Part shown: in pieces, positions 35,897 through 47,975 of the stretch
Layout of the letters: each line of letters starts with the position of its first letter
Numbering within the stretch: position 1 is the first letter of the stretch
Assembly: GCF_000143535.2 (NCBI RefSeq)
Contig: NC_037325.1
Span: 558,001 to 622,000, forward strand
Direction: 5' to 3'
Length of the DNA: 64,000 bases
Origin: Botrytis cinerea B05.10
Lineage: Eukaryota; Ascomycota; Leotiomycetes; Helotiales; Sclerotiniaceae
Position numbers and translations under genes: made by a program
Notes under the pieces: model-generated
Database searches by the model: none
The model's input: the letters and a program-made list of their open reading frames with translations, nothing else
Told to the model about the DNA's origin: nothing

Positions 35897-37760
35897 TTAA
35901 ACTCTTCTCTTGATCTCGATCTCCGCTACCGGATTTGGACTGATCGAAATATCAAAACCGAAGTTTTCTGGTCTTCCTCCTCCCTTCATCTCTGTATCCC
36001 CAACATTTCTGAAGTCCCACCCTCTCAAAAACTCTATCAGGATTATTTTCATTTCAATTCCTGCGAAGAAACGACCTGGGCACGCGTGGTTACCTATTTG
36101 AATATTAGTTGTTGATTCTTCGGAGGACTCTTCGTTTTTATGACTGGGCTTAGGTGAAGTTGACAGGAGATTCAATGAATTTGAGAGAGATGAGAATAGG
36201 AGGTAGGGAATACATACCATGACCAAAATTCATAGCTTCCTTACTCGTTGTCACAAATTGATATTTGGATTCATTTCCTGGAGTCTCGCGGATTGAAGCA
36301 AAGCGGAAAGGAGAGAAAACACTGGGAGGATCGAGCTGGGGCATAGTGGAAGGATCTTGGGAAAGCAAAGAGAGATCGGGGCCCGCCATGTTGAGTACTT
36401 GGGCATCGTATCCTATGCGGGTTCCTTTGGGGATAGTGTGGCCGGTAGATAAGTGAAGAGAACTGGTTGTTATGCGGGTGTTTGTAACTGGTATTTGTTA
36501 AATTGCTTTCTTGTATTTTCTATATTTTATCTTGATATAAATTGGAAAAAGACTGGTCAACTTACGTATGGCAACGGGGCTCAACCTCTGACTTTCTTTC
36601 ATGAGACTATCCAATTTCTTGAGTTTTACCATTGACTGTTTCTTCAGAGATTTCTTTCCGCTGCTATCAACTTCAAACCCATCTTCTGCGATCACACGTT
36701 CGATTTCTTCGCGGAGAGGTGCGATAAATTCCGGGTGGGAAGCGAGATCGAACAAGATATGACAAAGAGCCATAGTCGTTGTATGAATTGAAGCGAACGA
36801 TAGACTCAACTGGTTTATGGCCAAGGTGTAAGGATCCTCTCTAAGCTCCGGACTTGTGTGCTTCATGATCCAGCCAACAAACGTTCCCTGAGCATCATCA
36901 ACTCCATTACTCGATTCCCCTCTAATTCCCTTTCCCTCTCTAGCCCTCTGAAGATATTGATTGATAACTGGCTTCAACAAATCTGCTGCCTTAGCCGTAT
37001 GCGTTTTTACCTTCTTAATGTCTGGTAGGAATGGTAGAACAAAGTATCTTGCCCATACCGGCCATTCAACCGCAGCATCCCTCGCTTTTGCAGAATCGAC
37101 CGTATATTGAGTGCTAGCTTGAATCCACTCTTCATTTCTGCTAAGAGGTCTTCCCACAAAGACTCTCCCGCTAACCAATGCCACGATTCTTACTACTTTC
37201 TCAAACAAAGCCACTTTGTTCCAAGATTCGTCCGTGCCAAATTCTGTTTCTAATGCATAGGTCGTTTCATCTTCGAGAGCACTAACAGTTGATGGAGAAT
37301 GGCGAGTTAAATCACTTTTGACAGTTTTAACGACGACAGGCAAATCCTTGGCGAGTTTGGTATGAGGTGTGAGAAACATGCGGTGAAGTTCTTTCTGGAA
37401 GGATACTTTTTCTTCGGTGAGGTTGCGGACTTCTTCGTGAGTGCAATGGGGTAGGACAACCATGGGAGGATCGCTGGGGAGGACGAAGGGAGTGTCAGGG
37501 TACTGATTTGTGAGCTAGAATTAATACTGGGATCCCAAGAGACGAATAGCTGATGGAAATATCCTTACTTTGGCCGTTCCTTCAAGTAATGCCTCTTGCC
37601 AATAATCAGCACCTGGTTTTCCCACAATTGGAAGATCCAACTTTTGGGGCCGAGAAAGTATGGCTTTTATAACGTAGGCTAGAACAATCAACGCCGAAGC
37701 ACTTAAGAAGAGTGGTGACATGGTCATGTCTTTGCTTTTATCGAAGAGTGCTGGCGACAT
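35897..37760 (-). CDS. Cytochrome P450 monooxygenase (ent-kaurene-oxidase-like family)
   Basis: Haem monooxygenase with an N-terminal membrane segment (about residues 14-33); substrate unknown. The model is complement(35897..36093, 36218..36487, 36566..37502, 37569..37760), 531 residues. Family features are the FASIHTTT I-helix (instead of AGxET), ExxR in KESQRLSP, FSPFRF, and haem motif FGHGNHACPGRFFA near residues 463-476. This layout is typical of the fungal ent-kaurene-oxidase/CYP503-like group. The third exon uses the acceptor ACCAG before TTACAAAC, which keeps the frame through TNTRITTSS to STGHTIPKGT. It differs clearly from the other two P450s. An in-frame second Met (residue 12) could be an alternative start. 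Confidence 0.88.
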
Positions 37761-38620
37761 CTTGAAAGATATTCGATGTATGTCCTTAGTTCAATCAATT
37801 CGTATGTCTTCAGTAGTTGTAAAACCCAAGAATGAAATGAAGCAACTGAAGCTCATCCAAAACTTCCTAGTTATAAAAAAAGGCAGTGGAAACAAATATG
37901 TAGAAAGATTGAATGGTACAGAATTCAAAGTGTTTACGAGGGCAGCGAAGACTTATTTATATACTCGAGTGTATTCATCCCATCTCAACCCCTTCCCTAA
38001 ACCTCCTATTTCCTGACATCCAAAAACCAATCAAACTCAGTGACCGACAAGCAGGAGGTGCTACCCACCTGTCATGTAAATCCCCAGTCAATCTACCATC
38101 TAACCTCACACAGACGGATGGACACAACTGCGTTCATTTCAACCCATATCTCCTGTTTCCTCCCTAAACTCCGACCTACATAATCCCCATCATCATTGCC
38201 AAATGACCTGCGCATGCAGTGGACAAGGATAAAAGAACTTTTGTTCTTGAATCTTCAATCTTCAATCTTCATGAAAACATTGGGCAGTTCTTGCAGATCA
38301 TTCACCGTTTGAGTTTAACTGCATCGCGTCCCTTGTAACTATTTTTCGGCATTGAAGTTGCCGGTAGCCTTACGGACTTCAAGTTCCATGCTTTCACTGT
38401 CATGTCTGGTCTTGTCTGGTCTTCTCATATCGCAAGTTGATTTCACGAATCGGCTCGGACAACATTACCCAGCCGCATAATATTTGATTCTCAACCTAGG
38501 ATATGTTGAACTAACCATCTGACATTTGCATCATATAAATACCGTTGATATACCGTTGATGCGCCGTTAATGCACCGGCACTGTACTACTAGTCTACAAT
38601 GCGCCATATACCGTCGGAAC
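37761..38620. other. Upstream region of the third P450, no gene recognised
   Basis: About 0.86 kb carrying the P450 promoter. Three near-tandem TCTTCAATCT-like words occur at about 38250-38272. No coding feature is supported. Confidence 0.45.
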
Positions 38621-39175
38621 TTGACAAACTTGAAATATCTCTGTTTTATTATTATTCAATATAAAAAATAAGAAAATTGCGAAATGATATTATCAATAAA
38701 ATTTTATAAAAAAATGAATAATTTTTTTTTTTCGATTTTTTAAGTAGATTTATAAAGAGTTAAAATTGAAATTTATAAAATTTTATAAAAAATCGTTTAT
38801 TTTGTATGAGAAAAACATTACAAATTAGAATTTTTGAAGAACTTTCAATTTCAATATTATAATAGTTATTATAGAAATATTTCTTTTGTAACAAAAATCG
38901 TAACAATTTCCACTTTTTCTTTATAGAAAATATAAGAAATTTTTGTATTAAAATTAGATTTATAAAAAGCTAAATTCTTATTATTATTTTCACAAATTAA
39001 CTTTCTTTTAAAAAATAATAATTGATTATTAAAATACAAATATTAAAAAAGCATTGATTTTGATAGATTTTGAAATAGCCCATTCAGTGATATAGCCTAC
39101 TCGGTGTTAAACTACATTATCTATTTTTCAAATTTTAATTATTAACTATTTTATTAATATCTGTCAGGATGATAC
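38621..39175. other. Second AT-rich patch
   Basis: About 0.55 kb of strongly AT-rich sequence with long A and T runs, embedded in normal-composition DNA. It resembles the first 5.5 kb of the window and may be a small remnant of a mutated repeat. No terminal repeats were recognised. Confidence 0.7.
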
Positions 39176-40650
39176 ACTTTACCGACGACCCACAAAAGCG
39201 TGGAGTATTCCGAATGCTTCCGAAACAGTGAATCTACTATATATACTCAATCAGGTGATCGCTCCCTGACAATATTTCCACCCAAGTGTAGAGAATAATC
39301 GCCTGGCAGCTTATGGTTAATATATTTCTGATATTTTATAATATTGGAGAAAAGATCTGTTATCAGTATTCTATATCTAACAAGTAGTGTTTTTTCTAAT
39401 CCTTTGATTTTGGTGGATCGACGTGCATATTAACTTGGTTTCACTGAGACAAATACCCTCACAAATAGCAACAACACAAATACGAGAAGGCTCGGAACCA
39501 TGGGATTGCGATTGGTTCTTCATCCCATCGATGTCTAAGATTAAGGTTCGGATCGTTATGCAGTGGGGAGATTGTATCTCGAGTTGTCTCAGAGAAAACA
39601 TCGTATCTATCTAAATTCCCAACTTCGTCAATGATAGTGTCCTATAACCGCATGCAATACTTTTATGTAGCTATGCTATTCTTATGCACGTTCGAACGTT
39701 GAAGGGGGTGGAGGAAAGAAACAGTTCCGCATCCGATACATATTCTCTTCTATGCCTCCCATGAAATTCTAGAAGAAAGTCACACTCTGTTTGTGTAACA
39801 CGAATATGAAGATCTTAAAAGCTGTGACATGCAACGCAATTACGCGTATGTGCAGCTCTCTATTCGCCAAGATAATGATTCAATACCGTATTCATTTTGA
39901 AAATTCGCCCAAAGCTAGCAAGGATTGACTATTTAAGCTTATCGTGGGTTAGGGTTGTGGAAAACACCAGAGCTGTTTGATTCGTTATATCAATGGATTA
40001 TTCATCGAATGCCTTACATTTCTGATGAAAAATTCTATGTTGAAGTATTTAGAGGGAAGCCAACTGGCTCTAAAACAACCTTAAAGTAATAATCCTTGCT
40101 AGCTTTAAGCGAATTTTCCAAATGAATACGGTATGTGAATTGATGAGTCGAAATAACCCACAATGACTTAAGTCCACGAATCAGAGATGGACGAAGATTA
40201 GAGTTTCCGAGTAGGATAAAGTTTTCTTTTACCAACATTGCTTCCATACCTATGGAAATAAAGCATTCTTCATCAACCTCGTCTAACGATATCTACCCCC
40301 TACCCCACACAACCTCAGCTCTAACCCCTCGGATCCCAAAATCCCGAGTATCCGCTGCAGCAAAACCCGCTGCAAGTGCAAATAAACATGACCACACTTC
40401 CTGGACCCTTTCCCGTCCCGTCCCAAACACAGTTCAAACTACCGGACTTCTAAAGTCCGTACTAGGGTTTAAATCAACACCAACTCATCCGTTATATATC
40501 CTACTCTTCTACGTCATTTCATGTCATGCAAATGTCCTAACTCCGTCGCCCCTCACCCGTTTACCGCTCCAATTCAGATATCATACATGCGAGCTCGCTA
40601 CGAAACGGAGAAACCACCCCAATCTTCTGCCCAAATGACAATTATATAGA
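39176..40650. other. Non-coding spacer
   Basis: About 1.5 kb without a supported gene. A 128-codon frame at 40252-40638 is low-complexity and lacks homology-like motifs, so it is not called. From about 40.6 kb the plus strand becomes C/A/T-rich. Confidence 0.45.
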
Positions 40651-40659
40651 TTTCTTCCG

Positions 40660-41345
40660 TCCATCCGTCCATCCACCTACACATAACTTGCACTTATATA
40701 TCTCCCATCCCACACCCGCGAGCTTGCTACAGAATGAAGAAACCACCGCCTTCCCCCTGCCCAAATAACAATCACATATACCTCTTCAACGCATCCACCC
40801 ATTGCATTCATCCACCACATTTACCACAGCTCACACACGACCTGACTAACATCAAGACAAGAAAATCACCTCACCTCATCTCATCTCCATTTCCAACTAA
40901 CCACTATACATACCCCTCCTATCCCTCCTATCCCTTCAACCCCTTCACCCATACACTCTCTTCCTTCCAACCTTCCATCCCCCTCCCCTCCCCCTCTCCC
41001 CTTTCATCCTTTCATCCCCCTCCCTCCCTCCCTCCAAACACTAACACCTCAACCAACCCCCCAAACCCAAGAACCAGACAAAAGAGGGGTCCCCATCTAC
41101 CCATCTACCCATCTACCCATCTACCCATCTACCCATCTACCCATCTACCCATCTACCCATCTACCCATCTACCCATCCACCCATCAACCCATCTACCCAT
41201 CAACCCACCCATCTCCATCTCACCCAATAACACACACAACCACACTCACGCCCCTACCCTCCCTATCCAGCAAGCCACTCATCACGCAAGGATATTTTTC
41301 CTGATATCGCATTACCCCGCATATATACATACCATGGTACAATGA
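40660..41345. other. G-poor, C/A/T-rich strand-asymmetric tract
   Basis: For nearly 700 bases the plus strand has very few G residues and is dominated by CCC, CAT, ACC and TCC words. It encodes a spurious Pro/Ser/Thr-rich frame and contains the octanucleotide array at 41091-41217. Confidence 0.75.
41091..41217. repeat. Octanucleotide array (ATCTACCC)n
   Basis: Perfect tandem copies of an eight-base unit run from about 41091 to 41176, roughly ten copies, followed by degenerate copies with ATCCACCC and ATCAACCC variants to about 41217. Confidence 0.93.
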
Positions 41346-41414
41346 CACATTAGTATACACATACATAGGATGTATATACATGCACATATACCTCCATACC
41401 TCTCTCTATACCTC

Positions 41415-41418
41415 TATC

Positions 41419-41453
<35 letters not shown>

Positions 41454-41468
41454 GTAGATAAGTAGATA
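41415..41468. repeat. Tetranucleotide microsatellite (GATA)n
   Basis: About nine perfect GATA copies followed by imperfect GTAGATA copies. Confidence 0.93.
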
Positions 41469-42246
41469 AATCAATAGGATTGTACTTCTCATAAACATAG
41501 ATATAGGTACAAATACAAACACCTGCGCACACCAACCCATACAATGAATGTCATTCTGCCCTCATCATGATCTACCCACCTACGCAACTTCCAACTCCTC
41601 CTGCGATCAAACCCCAGTATACAGATCACATCACATCATTTGAATATCTCGACTATTCACGATGCACAATGCACAATAGACAGATAGCTAAATACAACGT
41701 TTCATTTAGCATAGATGAGCATGTATTGTACGTGCAAAAGATCCCGTACCTAATATGTAGATAAATAGGTGCAAGCATACCCATATGCCTGATACATACG
41801 CAGTGCGAAATACACAATTCATCATCTACTGTCTGTCTGATTACAATCAATTGATGCATGCCACGCTACGCTACGCCACTCCACTTCACACCACACACTC
41901 CCCTATAAATCCCATGCGTGAAATATAGACTATGCTACAGCCTACAACTCTTCACTCAATCATGTAACCGAGCCGAACCAAAGCTGAGAGCGCCCCTCAA
42001 TGAAAAAAAAAGAAGCCGCCCCATTTCCCATACCATGCTTATGATCATCTAGCCTCATTCGTCATATTATAATGACGTAGAAATCGATGATCCATCCGTA
42101 AAACGCCAAAAGATATGCAATTGTAAAGAGTACAAACATAAATACACCACGAGTCCCATTTCCCCTACGTTGTATGCCCCCATCGCCTAGTATGCTTGTT
42201 TCCCAGTTCTTGTACCAAATTCTTGAGTGTCCATAAATAGCAGATC
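41469..42246. other. Spacer downstream of the 682-residue protein gene
   Basis: About 0.8 kb with no supported gene; contains the 3' untranslated region of the minus-strand gene that ends at 42247. Confidence 0.45.
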
Positions 42247-44295
42247 CTAATTCTTCTGGCTTTCTCCCTCTGCCTCCATCAAATCATCCATCATCATCCT
42301 TTCACTCATACTCTTTGGGGTTCCAGAAAAACTACCCACTCCTCCACTTGTTCTAAAACTCAAGATATCGCTTGCGTCAAGCCCACTACGACCATTGACA
42401 CTTCCAACAAATGAATTCATAGCTCCCATTGACGCGGCACTGGCATGTACTGCATCATTGACAACTGGCATACTGAATGGACGACCTTTGTAAGAACCAA
42501 CGATTCCATGTGCAGGAGCAGGAGCAGTTGTTACTTTCTTATTACTGAAATTACTCAGAATTGGTCGAGCAGGAGATTTAGAAAGTTCGACATTGTCAGG
42601 GTCTTCTTCGATACTCGGCGAAGTAGGTTCTTCTACATCCGATTCATCTTCTTCTTCATCTTGAGGACGGCTTCCGAGACTGGGGTTTTCGTCAAAGGAA
42701 AATAAATCCTCTTGTTCGTCATCCTGGAAGGTCAAGCTGGTTGATTTCTCATCACCCTTTCCTCTAGGTTCCATAGTCTCGAGTGTAAGTGGTTTGCTTG
42801 GCACTTTCATCTGCAAGGGGGAAATTGCTGGTTCCGGATTCTCATTCTTTTTCGGGGATAGAATGCTCGCAGGTTGTTTGTTTTGACTTCTCATTTGTCG
42901 CAAAGATGGCATATCCAGCATATCGTCGTCCGATAGAACATCTGTATCGTCCTCCGGTAGAGCCTCTATGTGCTTCACTTGAGCCTGTGGTTCGGGTTGT
43001 GGTATTTTTGTTGGTATGGAGATCGGTGGGATATTTTCGTCTCGAGGTGCGATGGGTATAGGAGTTGGTCTAGAGTCGAAGTAATTGGTAGTATAAACAT
43101 CATCTTCCAAAGTGTCAACCGATGCCGATCCATCTGGCGGAGCAACGACAGTGGTCCATTGTGTTCCGTCATCCTCTATAGGACCTCTCGATAAGGCTCG
43201 TAATGCCTGAGAGGAAGAGATTCTTTTTGGTGGCGGCGCATCAATATCTTCGACCATTTCGCACCCAGCCTCATCATCTGAATCATCTGAGAAGGAAGGT
43301 GGAAGAATTGGCTCTAATTCTTTGGGCGATGCTGTTGGTAAGACTTCTTCTCCTTCCACATCAAAACGAACTCTTCGAGGACTTGTATTCTTCGAACTAG
43401 TAGATGTTCTTCGTAAAGCGCTTCTGCGACGTGGTCCATCACTACTACTATTGGACGCGATCGAAATCTCATCGGTATTTTTTCGTTTGGGTATCGAAGG
43501 ACTTCTGGGATCTGGAGAGGCATTCAAAGATCTAGTATCTGTACTTGCGTCAACAAGCGACTGTGACTGTGATTGCGATGAGGTATCCATTTGTGCATCC
43601 TTTGGCTTGTTGTTGAGCTCAGTGTTCGCATTCGCTTTTCGTTCGTATCGACTGTTGGAATCTAACAATGGCAAGTAACTTGGTGTAAAGACTCCTGTGA
43701 ATTCCTTCTCTCGCGCATGTGGGCTTCTCGGACGCTCCTCTTCATCTGCTGCTACTGCCCTTTTCGTATTATTGGGAATTAAAGACGCCGAGGTACCGAA
43801 ACCTAATTGTGGTGAGTCCATGGCCTTGGAAATGCCGTTTGTCATCACATTTGAATTCTCATGCGGCGTGCTTGTGACTCCGATTGTGTTGTTACCATTG
43901 AGAGTGGAATTCGAACTGTGACTGGGACTGGGACTGGAGCTGGAGCTGGAGCTGGGATTGTTGTTGCCTGTGCCTATGCCTATGCCTACATCTGTATCTG
44001 TACCTGTACCTGTACCTGTACCTGTGCCTGTGCCTGTGTTTGCAGTTTTGGCGCATGAGTCTAAGCTATCGATATCGACATTTTCGGCGAATGGATAAAG
44101 AGCCTTGCAATTCTTTACCTCTTCGGCAATCATTTTGGAAACCTCCTGCGAAATGCTTGGAGCGACATTCTTTAATAAATCCTCTTCATACTTAATATAT
44201 TCCTTGTTCATGTCCTTCCGATACAAATCAACCTTATGATCAAGCTCGGTAAGCTTGTTAGACAGCTCTCTTACGAGCTTGCTTGCTTCGTCCAT
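42247..44295 (-). CDS. Large disordered protein with conserved-looking N-terminal coiled coil
   Basis: I do not recognise the family. A single exon encodes 682 residues. The first 70 residues are helical and charged (LVRELSNKLTELDHKVDLYR and onward), a likely coiled coil. A Gly-Thr dipeptide stretch (about residues 90-112) and poly-Ser run follow. The rest is disordered: many SP/TP sites, basic patches (KRKN, RRRSALRR), and acidic blocks such as DDSDDEAG, DDDMLD and DEEEDESDVEEP. The C-terminus has a Gly/Ser-rich part ending near MSERMMMDDLMEAEGE. The composition suggests a nuclear or cytoskeletal scaffold regulated by phosphorylation, but that is inference. A long uninterrupted frame with biased codon use and no stop supports a real gene. 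Confidence 0.8.
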   Translation of the reverse strand: MDEASKLVRELSNKLTELDHKVDLYRKDMNKEYIKYEEDLLKNVAPSISQEVSKMIAEEVKNCKALYPFAENVDIDSLDSCAKTANTGTGTGTGTGTGTDTDVGIGIGTGNNNPSSSSSSSPSPSHSSNSTLNGNNTIGVTSTPHENSNVMTNGISKAMDSPQLGFGTSASLIPNNTKRAVAADEEERPRSPHAREKEFTGVFTPSYLPLLDSNSRYERKANANTELNNKPKDAQMDTSSQSQSQSLVDASTDTRSLNASPDPRSPSIPKRKNTDEISIASNSSSDGPRRRSALRRTSTSSKNTSPRRVRFDVEGEEVLPTASPKELEPILPPSFSDDSDDEAGCEMVEDIDAPPPKRISSSQALRALSRGPIEDDGTQWTTVVAPPDGSASVDTLEDDVYTTNYFDSRPTPIPIAPRDENIPPISIPTKIPQPEPQAQVKHIEALPEDDTDVLSDDDMLDMPSLRQMRSQNKQPASILSPKKNENPEPAISPLQMKVPSKPLTLETMEPRGKGDEKSTSLTFQDDEQEDLFSFDENPSLGSRPQDEEEDESDVEEPTSPSIEEDPDNVELSKSPARPILSNFSNKKVTTAPAPAHGIVGSYKGRPFSMPVVNDAVHASAASMGAMNSFVGSVNGRSGLDASDILSFRTSGGVGSFSGTPKSMSERMMMDDLMEAEGESQKN
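43936..44036 (-). repeat. In-frame repeat coding for Gly-Thr/Gly-Ile and poly-Ser
   Basis: Plus-strand hexamer units CCTGTA, CCTGTG and CCTATG, then GGAGCT units, give alternating Gly-Thr/Gly-Ile and then Ser runs on the minus-strand protein. Copy number is likely to vary between strains. Confidence 0.8.
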
Positions 44296-44683
44296 GATCT
44301 GCAGGAGTCTCGTTGCTTATTCCAAACGTCTAGACGGCGGAAAAATCAAGAGTCGGGGGTTTGGGGAGAGATTTGCGATGACGGTTGGGTGTGGGAATCT
44401 TCGGCCGGACGGGATCAGTGTTTAGTAACGAATGAATGAGTGAGTCAATTGACGAGAATTGATGAGGATCGAGGAAGATGGCGGAATTGGTGGAACTGGT
44501 AGAACTGGTACAATTGATAGGTCAATTGGTCTTCTCAATCCATTCTCAGATACCCTATAGGATTGCTTGGGAGCAGAAGGTGGTGGAGGAGTCGGAAGAG
44601 GTATGGAGGAGTGGAGGAGTGAAGGAGTGGAGGAGTGAAGGTGTGAAGGTGTGAAGGGAATAATAGAGAGGAAGGATAATGGC

Positions 44684-44706
44684 GAGATAGATAGATAGAT
44701 AGATAG
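44684..44706. repeat. Microsatellite (GATA)n
   Basis: About five copies of GATA/AGAT in the region upstream of the 682-residue gene. Confidence 0.85.
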
Positions 44707-44838
44707 AAAGAAAGTTTGAATATTGTCGATGATATAATCCAATTGATATCAAAAGCAATTTGTGTAATCGGTTGGAACGTGTGGAGTATTACTTGATCAT
44801 CGGCTTTCTTCTCTCTGCCTCTTTCAGTCTCTCTCTCT

Positions 44839-44840
44839 CG

Positions 44841-44878
<38 letters not shown>
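44839..44878. repeat. Microsatellite (CTGT)n
   Basis: About nine perfect CTGT copies flanked by CT-rich runs on both sides (to about 44900). Confidence 0.93.
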
Positions 44879-44879
<1 letters not shown>

Positions 44880-44900
44880 GCCCTCTCTCTCTCTCTCTGG

Positions 44901-47382
44901 ATTGTTGAATTATATGATTGGAACGAATGTATGTATCTCTGTAGGGACATGCACATCACACACATGTCACATCTCACTGACGATTAGAAAATTATTTTTT
45001 CTTATTAAGGCGCGGCTTGAAGTCGGTGAAAAAGGATCTTTAGCAACGGACTAGAGCATCTAGCTTGAATAGTTTCAAAAATGTACTCCCAACCCAGGAA
45101 CAGACGTCAATCATTGGTAGGTCCTGAATCTACTGACAGGTGTTATCAATGGAATTTGTGCTTTTGGAAGGCTTCAAATCCGGTTATATATAACACTACT
45201 CCTGCACACCTGGGCACTCATCTTGTTTTCTTGGATTGATCTTGACTTTGGACATGTCCTCCCCAGTCATCCATCGGTGGAGGATTCGAAAATATATGGG
45301 GTTTTCGTATCAGTCTAGACAGTTATTGCGCGTCAAATGGTTCTAGATTGACACGACGGACACAGATACAATGGGCGTTATGGGTCTGCTACTCGTATAA
45401 AGCTCCTCGGGAATCAAAAACGAGTGAGTCAGTCGGTTTCAACGCGAGCTCGAGGGAATGGCTTCTGTGAAAACTAGCAAGTATCTGCGAGATTCACAAT
45501 ACAATAGGAGAAACTCGCATGGCCAAAGTACCAAGCGTAACGCTTCGAGTTGAAGAGAGTCTGAGTGGTAGATATATATATGATATTCCTTTGCCGTCGA
45601 TTCCGCTCAATCGAACAAGGTTCCATTGTCGTTGCTCTTCCAGATAGATAACAGGTAAATCCAATCTCTGCTACATGTCTGCCATGATGATTCTCCCATA
45701 TGCGATGCAGCTTTCTCCATCGTTTTGCCCTTTCCTCACTCTCATCATCCTATCGTGTGCATCTTCTACATGGTTACGGTGACATGGATCATGCTGTCCT
45801 ACATATATATGTATTCCAATGTCTCCTCCGCCCAGCCGACACCGGCATGAATTCTGATATTGATCGATCAACTGCAGTGTTCATCACACCGATGTTGTAC
45901 CAGCCAGTAATCCGATACTCTGTTCGCTCGGAGAGTCAGATCTCCAGCCAACCTCAAGAATTCAAGAATTAAGATTTTAACCTTGAAAGTAGACCATGCT
46001 TTAATGCAAGGGGATCAACATTTCTTGGAATCTTCCGCCAGCTATCACGTGTTGCATACACTTTTCTTATCGCGATGGATCATGACTGATTACCACACAC
46101 ACATGTGCTGCAGCAGCACGAGAGCATCTACCCAAGTAGGCGCTGCATCTTGCATAGGTGTTCATCTACTCGCGAATCTTATATCAGACTCCTTCATATC
46201 TACACGTGTTGTACTGACCGGATAACTTCGTGGCGAGGCGGGGGGTTCTTTTTACCTTCAGAGAGGCGTCATCTATCTTTTGAAGTCAATTAACCTTGAC
46301 AAGGAGCAATACTTACGTGGCCCAAGTACCGGAGTTAAATGTCCAAATATTGATTGTTTGGCTCCCAAATGCGATCGGCACAAGACTGGCGATGAGACTC
46401 TTTCGCCGAGATCATCAATTGTACCACTGAAGAGCAGTCCATAGGTCCGTCAATTATTGTCGCAGAGAAGGACATTATTTGACATTCTCATCCGAAATCT
46501 GTTGATCTTTGGTAGATTGAAACTCTCCTTTTGATAATTGCCTCGGCTTCATCGAGATTCTTTCGTCATTCTTCACAAGCAATTTATCATGGAATCAGTA
46601 CTTTGAATGTTTCATTAATCCTTCCAACTTTCGGAAACTTACGGATGATGACCCTTTGTACCACAATTCTCTTCATTGCACATTCCATATGCCCTATCGA
46701 ATCCTAAATCAGTCATATTGATATCGTCAGATGAACATCTGAGATGCTGTACCTGATCGTGTATTTGCGTATACCTACAGCCAATACTCAAGCGAGCATG
46801 GCAATAAATTCCCGTTTGATGTTTGATATACCAATCATTCCTCTGTTAACATGTGTAACTTTATGCACGTTGAGCTTACATGCTGGTGGTACATGAACTC
46901 GTTTCTTGGAAAGTTGGAAGTTCAGCTTAGGCTTGTGTGGTACATTGATGCCTTCTAGGCAATCACTGGCTATCCTCTCTCCTGGATTGAGACTCATTAA
47001 TTTCATATCCTTTTCGATAATGGGGAAAGAAACCTTTATGGTTCTGTTGTCAAATTTGATCTGAGATGTATGAGCTGAAAGCTTTTGTTAAGTTAGGTTG
47101 AAATGAAGGTTGATGAATCTACTTTGAACGTTTCTACTACTGATATGACAACCAAGTGGTTACACGAGAGTGAAATAATCCGAGTAGCTCATGGCATAGC
47201 TCATGACATGGCTCTCGGACCAGCACTTCGATTTTAACATCCATTACTTCATTTCTATCGATGAGGTGAGCGTGGCAGTGTAATGAAGATGGGTATAAGC
47301 TTGACGGGGCTGAGAGATACGAAGGAGTGCCAAGTTAACCATACTCTGCTCCTATATAATATCAAGTTCAGTTATTCCTGTC
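44901..47382. other. Intergenic region, no gene recognised
   Basis: About 2.5 kb with short open frames only. No domain, no splice-connected exon set and no repeat of note was found before the 5S rRNA gene. Confidence 0.45.
47354..47359 (+). promoter_or_regulatory. TATA element of the 5S rRNA gene
   Basis: TATATA lies about 29 bases upstream of the 5S transcript start, the position known for Neurospora-type 5S genes that need an upstream TATA box as well as internal control regions. Confidence 0.65.
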
Positions 47383-47501
47383 ACATACGACCATAGACTG
47401 AGGAGAATTGGGCATCCCGTCCGCTCTGCCATACACAAGCCTCAGATCGGTAGATTAGTAGTTGGGTGGGTGACCACCAGCGAATCCCTACTGTTGTATG
47501 T
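47383..47501 (+). rRNA. 5S ribosomal RNA
   Basis: A 119-base match to the fungal 5S pattern. It starts ACATACGACCAT, has CATCCCGTCCGCTCT in the first third, and GTAGTTGGGTGGGTGACCAC with AGCGAATCCCT in the last part, ending TGTTGTATGT. The ends pair (ACATAC with GTATGT). T runs follow at 47504-47507 and 47513-47516. It is a single dispersed copy, as is usual in Pezizomycotina rather than in the rDNA repeat. Some bases differ from the commonest form, so it may be a minor isotype. Confidence 0.92.
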
Positions 47502-47503
47502 TA

Positions 47504-47516
47504 TTTTGTCTCTTTT
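47504..47516 (+). terminator. Pol III terminator of the 5S gene
   Basis: Two TTTT runs start three bases after the 5S 3' end. Confidence 0.7.
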
Positions 47517-47975
47517 GCCAGTTTGTCCTGAGAGATGCTTTGATGGATAGTATGGAGGGTGACGAGAAGGCGGCTTCGGATGAATGCTTGATATCCCGAT
47601 AATGGTTGAGAGATTTTTTGCTTCTATCACACCCACCAATTGTTTGCCATTGTCACTTATTATTGGAATTCAATGATCCACAGCTGAATTTATAGCCCTG
47701 ATTTGCCACGACTAGGTAGCGGCGAAGAGTCATTAGTTTTTAATCATTATGCATACGGTCGAGGTCAAATATCCACTAGATTCATAGAAATAAATCATGG
47801 ATCTTTTGCTGTCTACCCCCTCCTCTTTACTATCAGCTAATGTCCGAATGTCCCATTCCTTTTGTTCTATGATAGATGGAACTAGAAGTACTCCACTGTC
47901 AGTCTCCACCACCTCCACAATGATTTTTCACTGCTGTAATATATATTCAATTCAACCACAAGTCACCACAAAACA

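Noticed and set aside
14587..37760. Secondary-metabolite gene cluster
   Set aside because: Three P450s, a tyrosinase and transporters are present, but no polyketide synthase, NRPS, terpene cyclase, prenyltransferase, precursor peptide or pathway regulator is seen, and housekeeping-type genes are interspersed.
40734..41345. 203-codon plus-strand frame rich in Pro, Ser, Thr, His
   Set aside because: It is the translation of the G-poor tract and the (ATCTACCC)n array; stops are avoided because of base skew.
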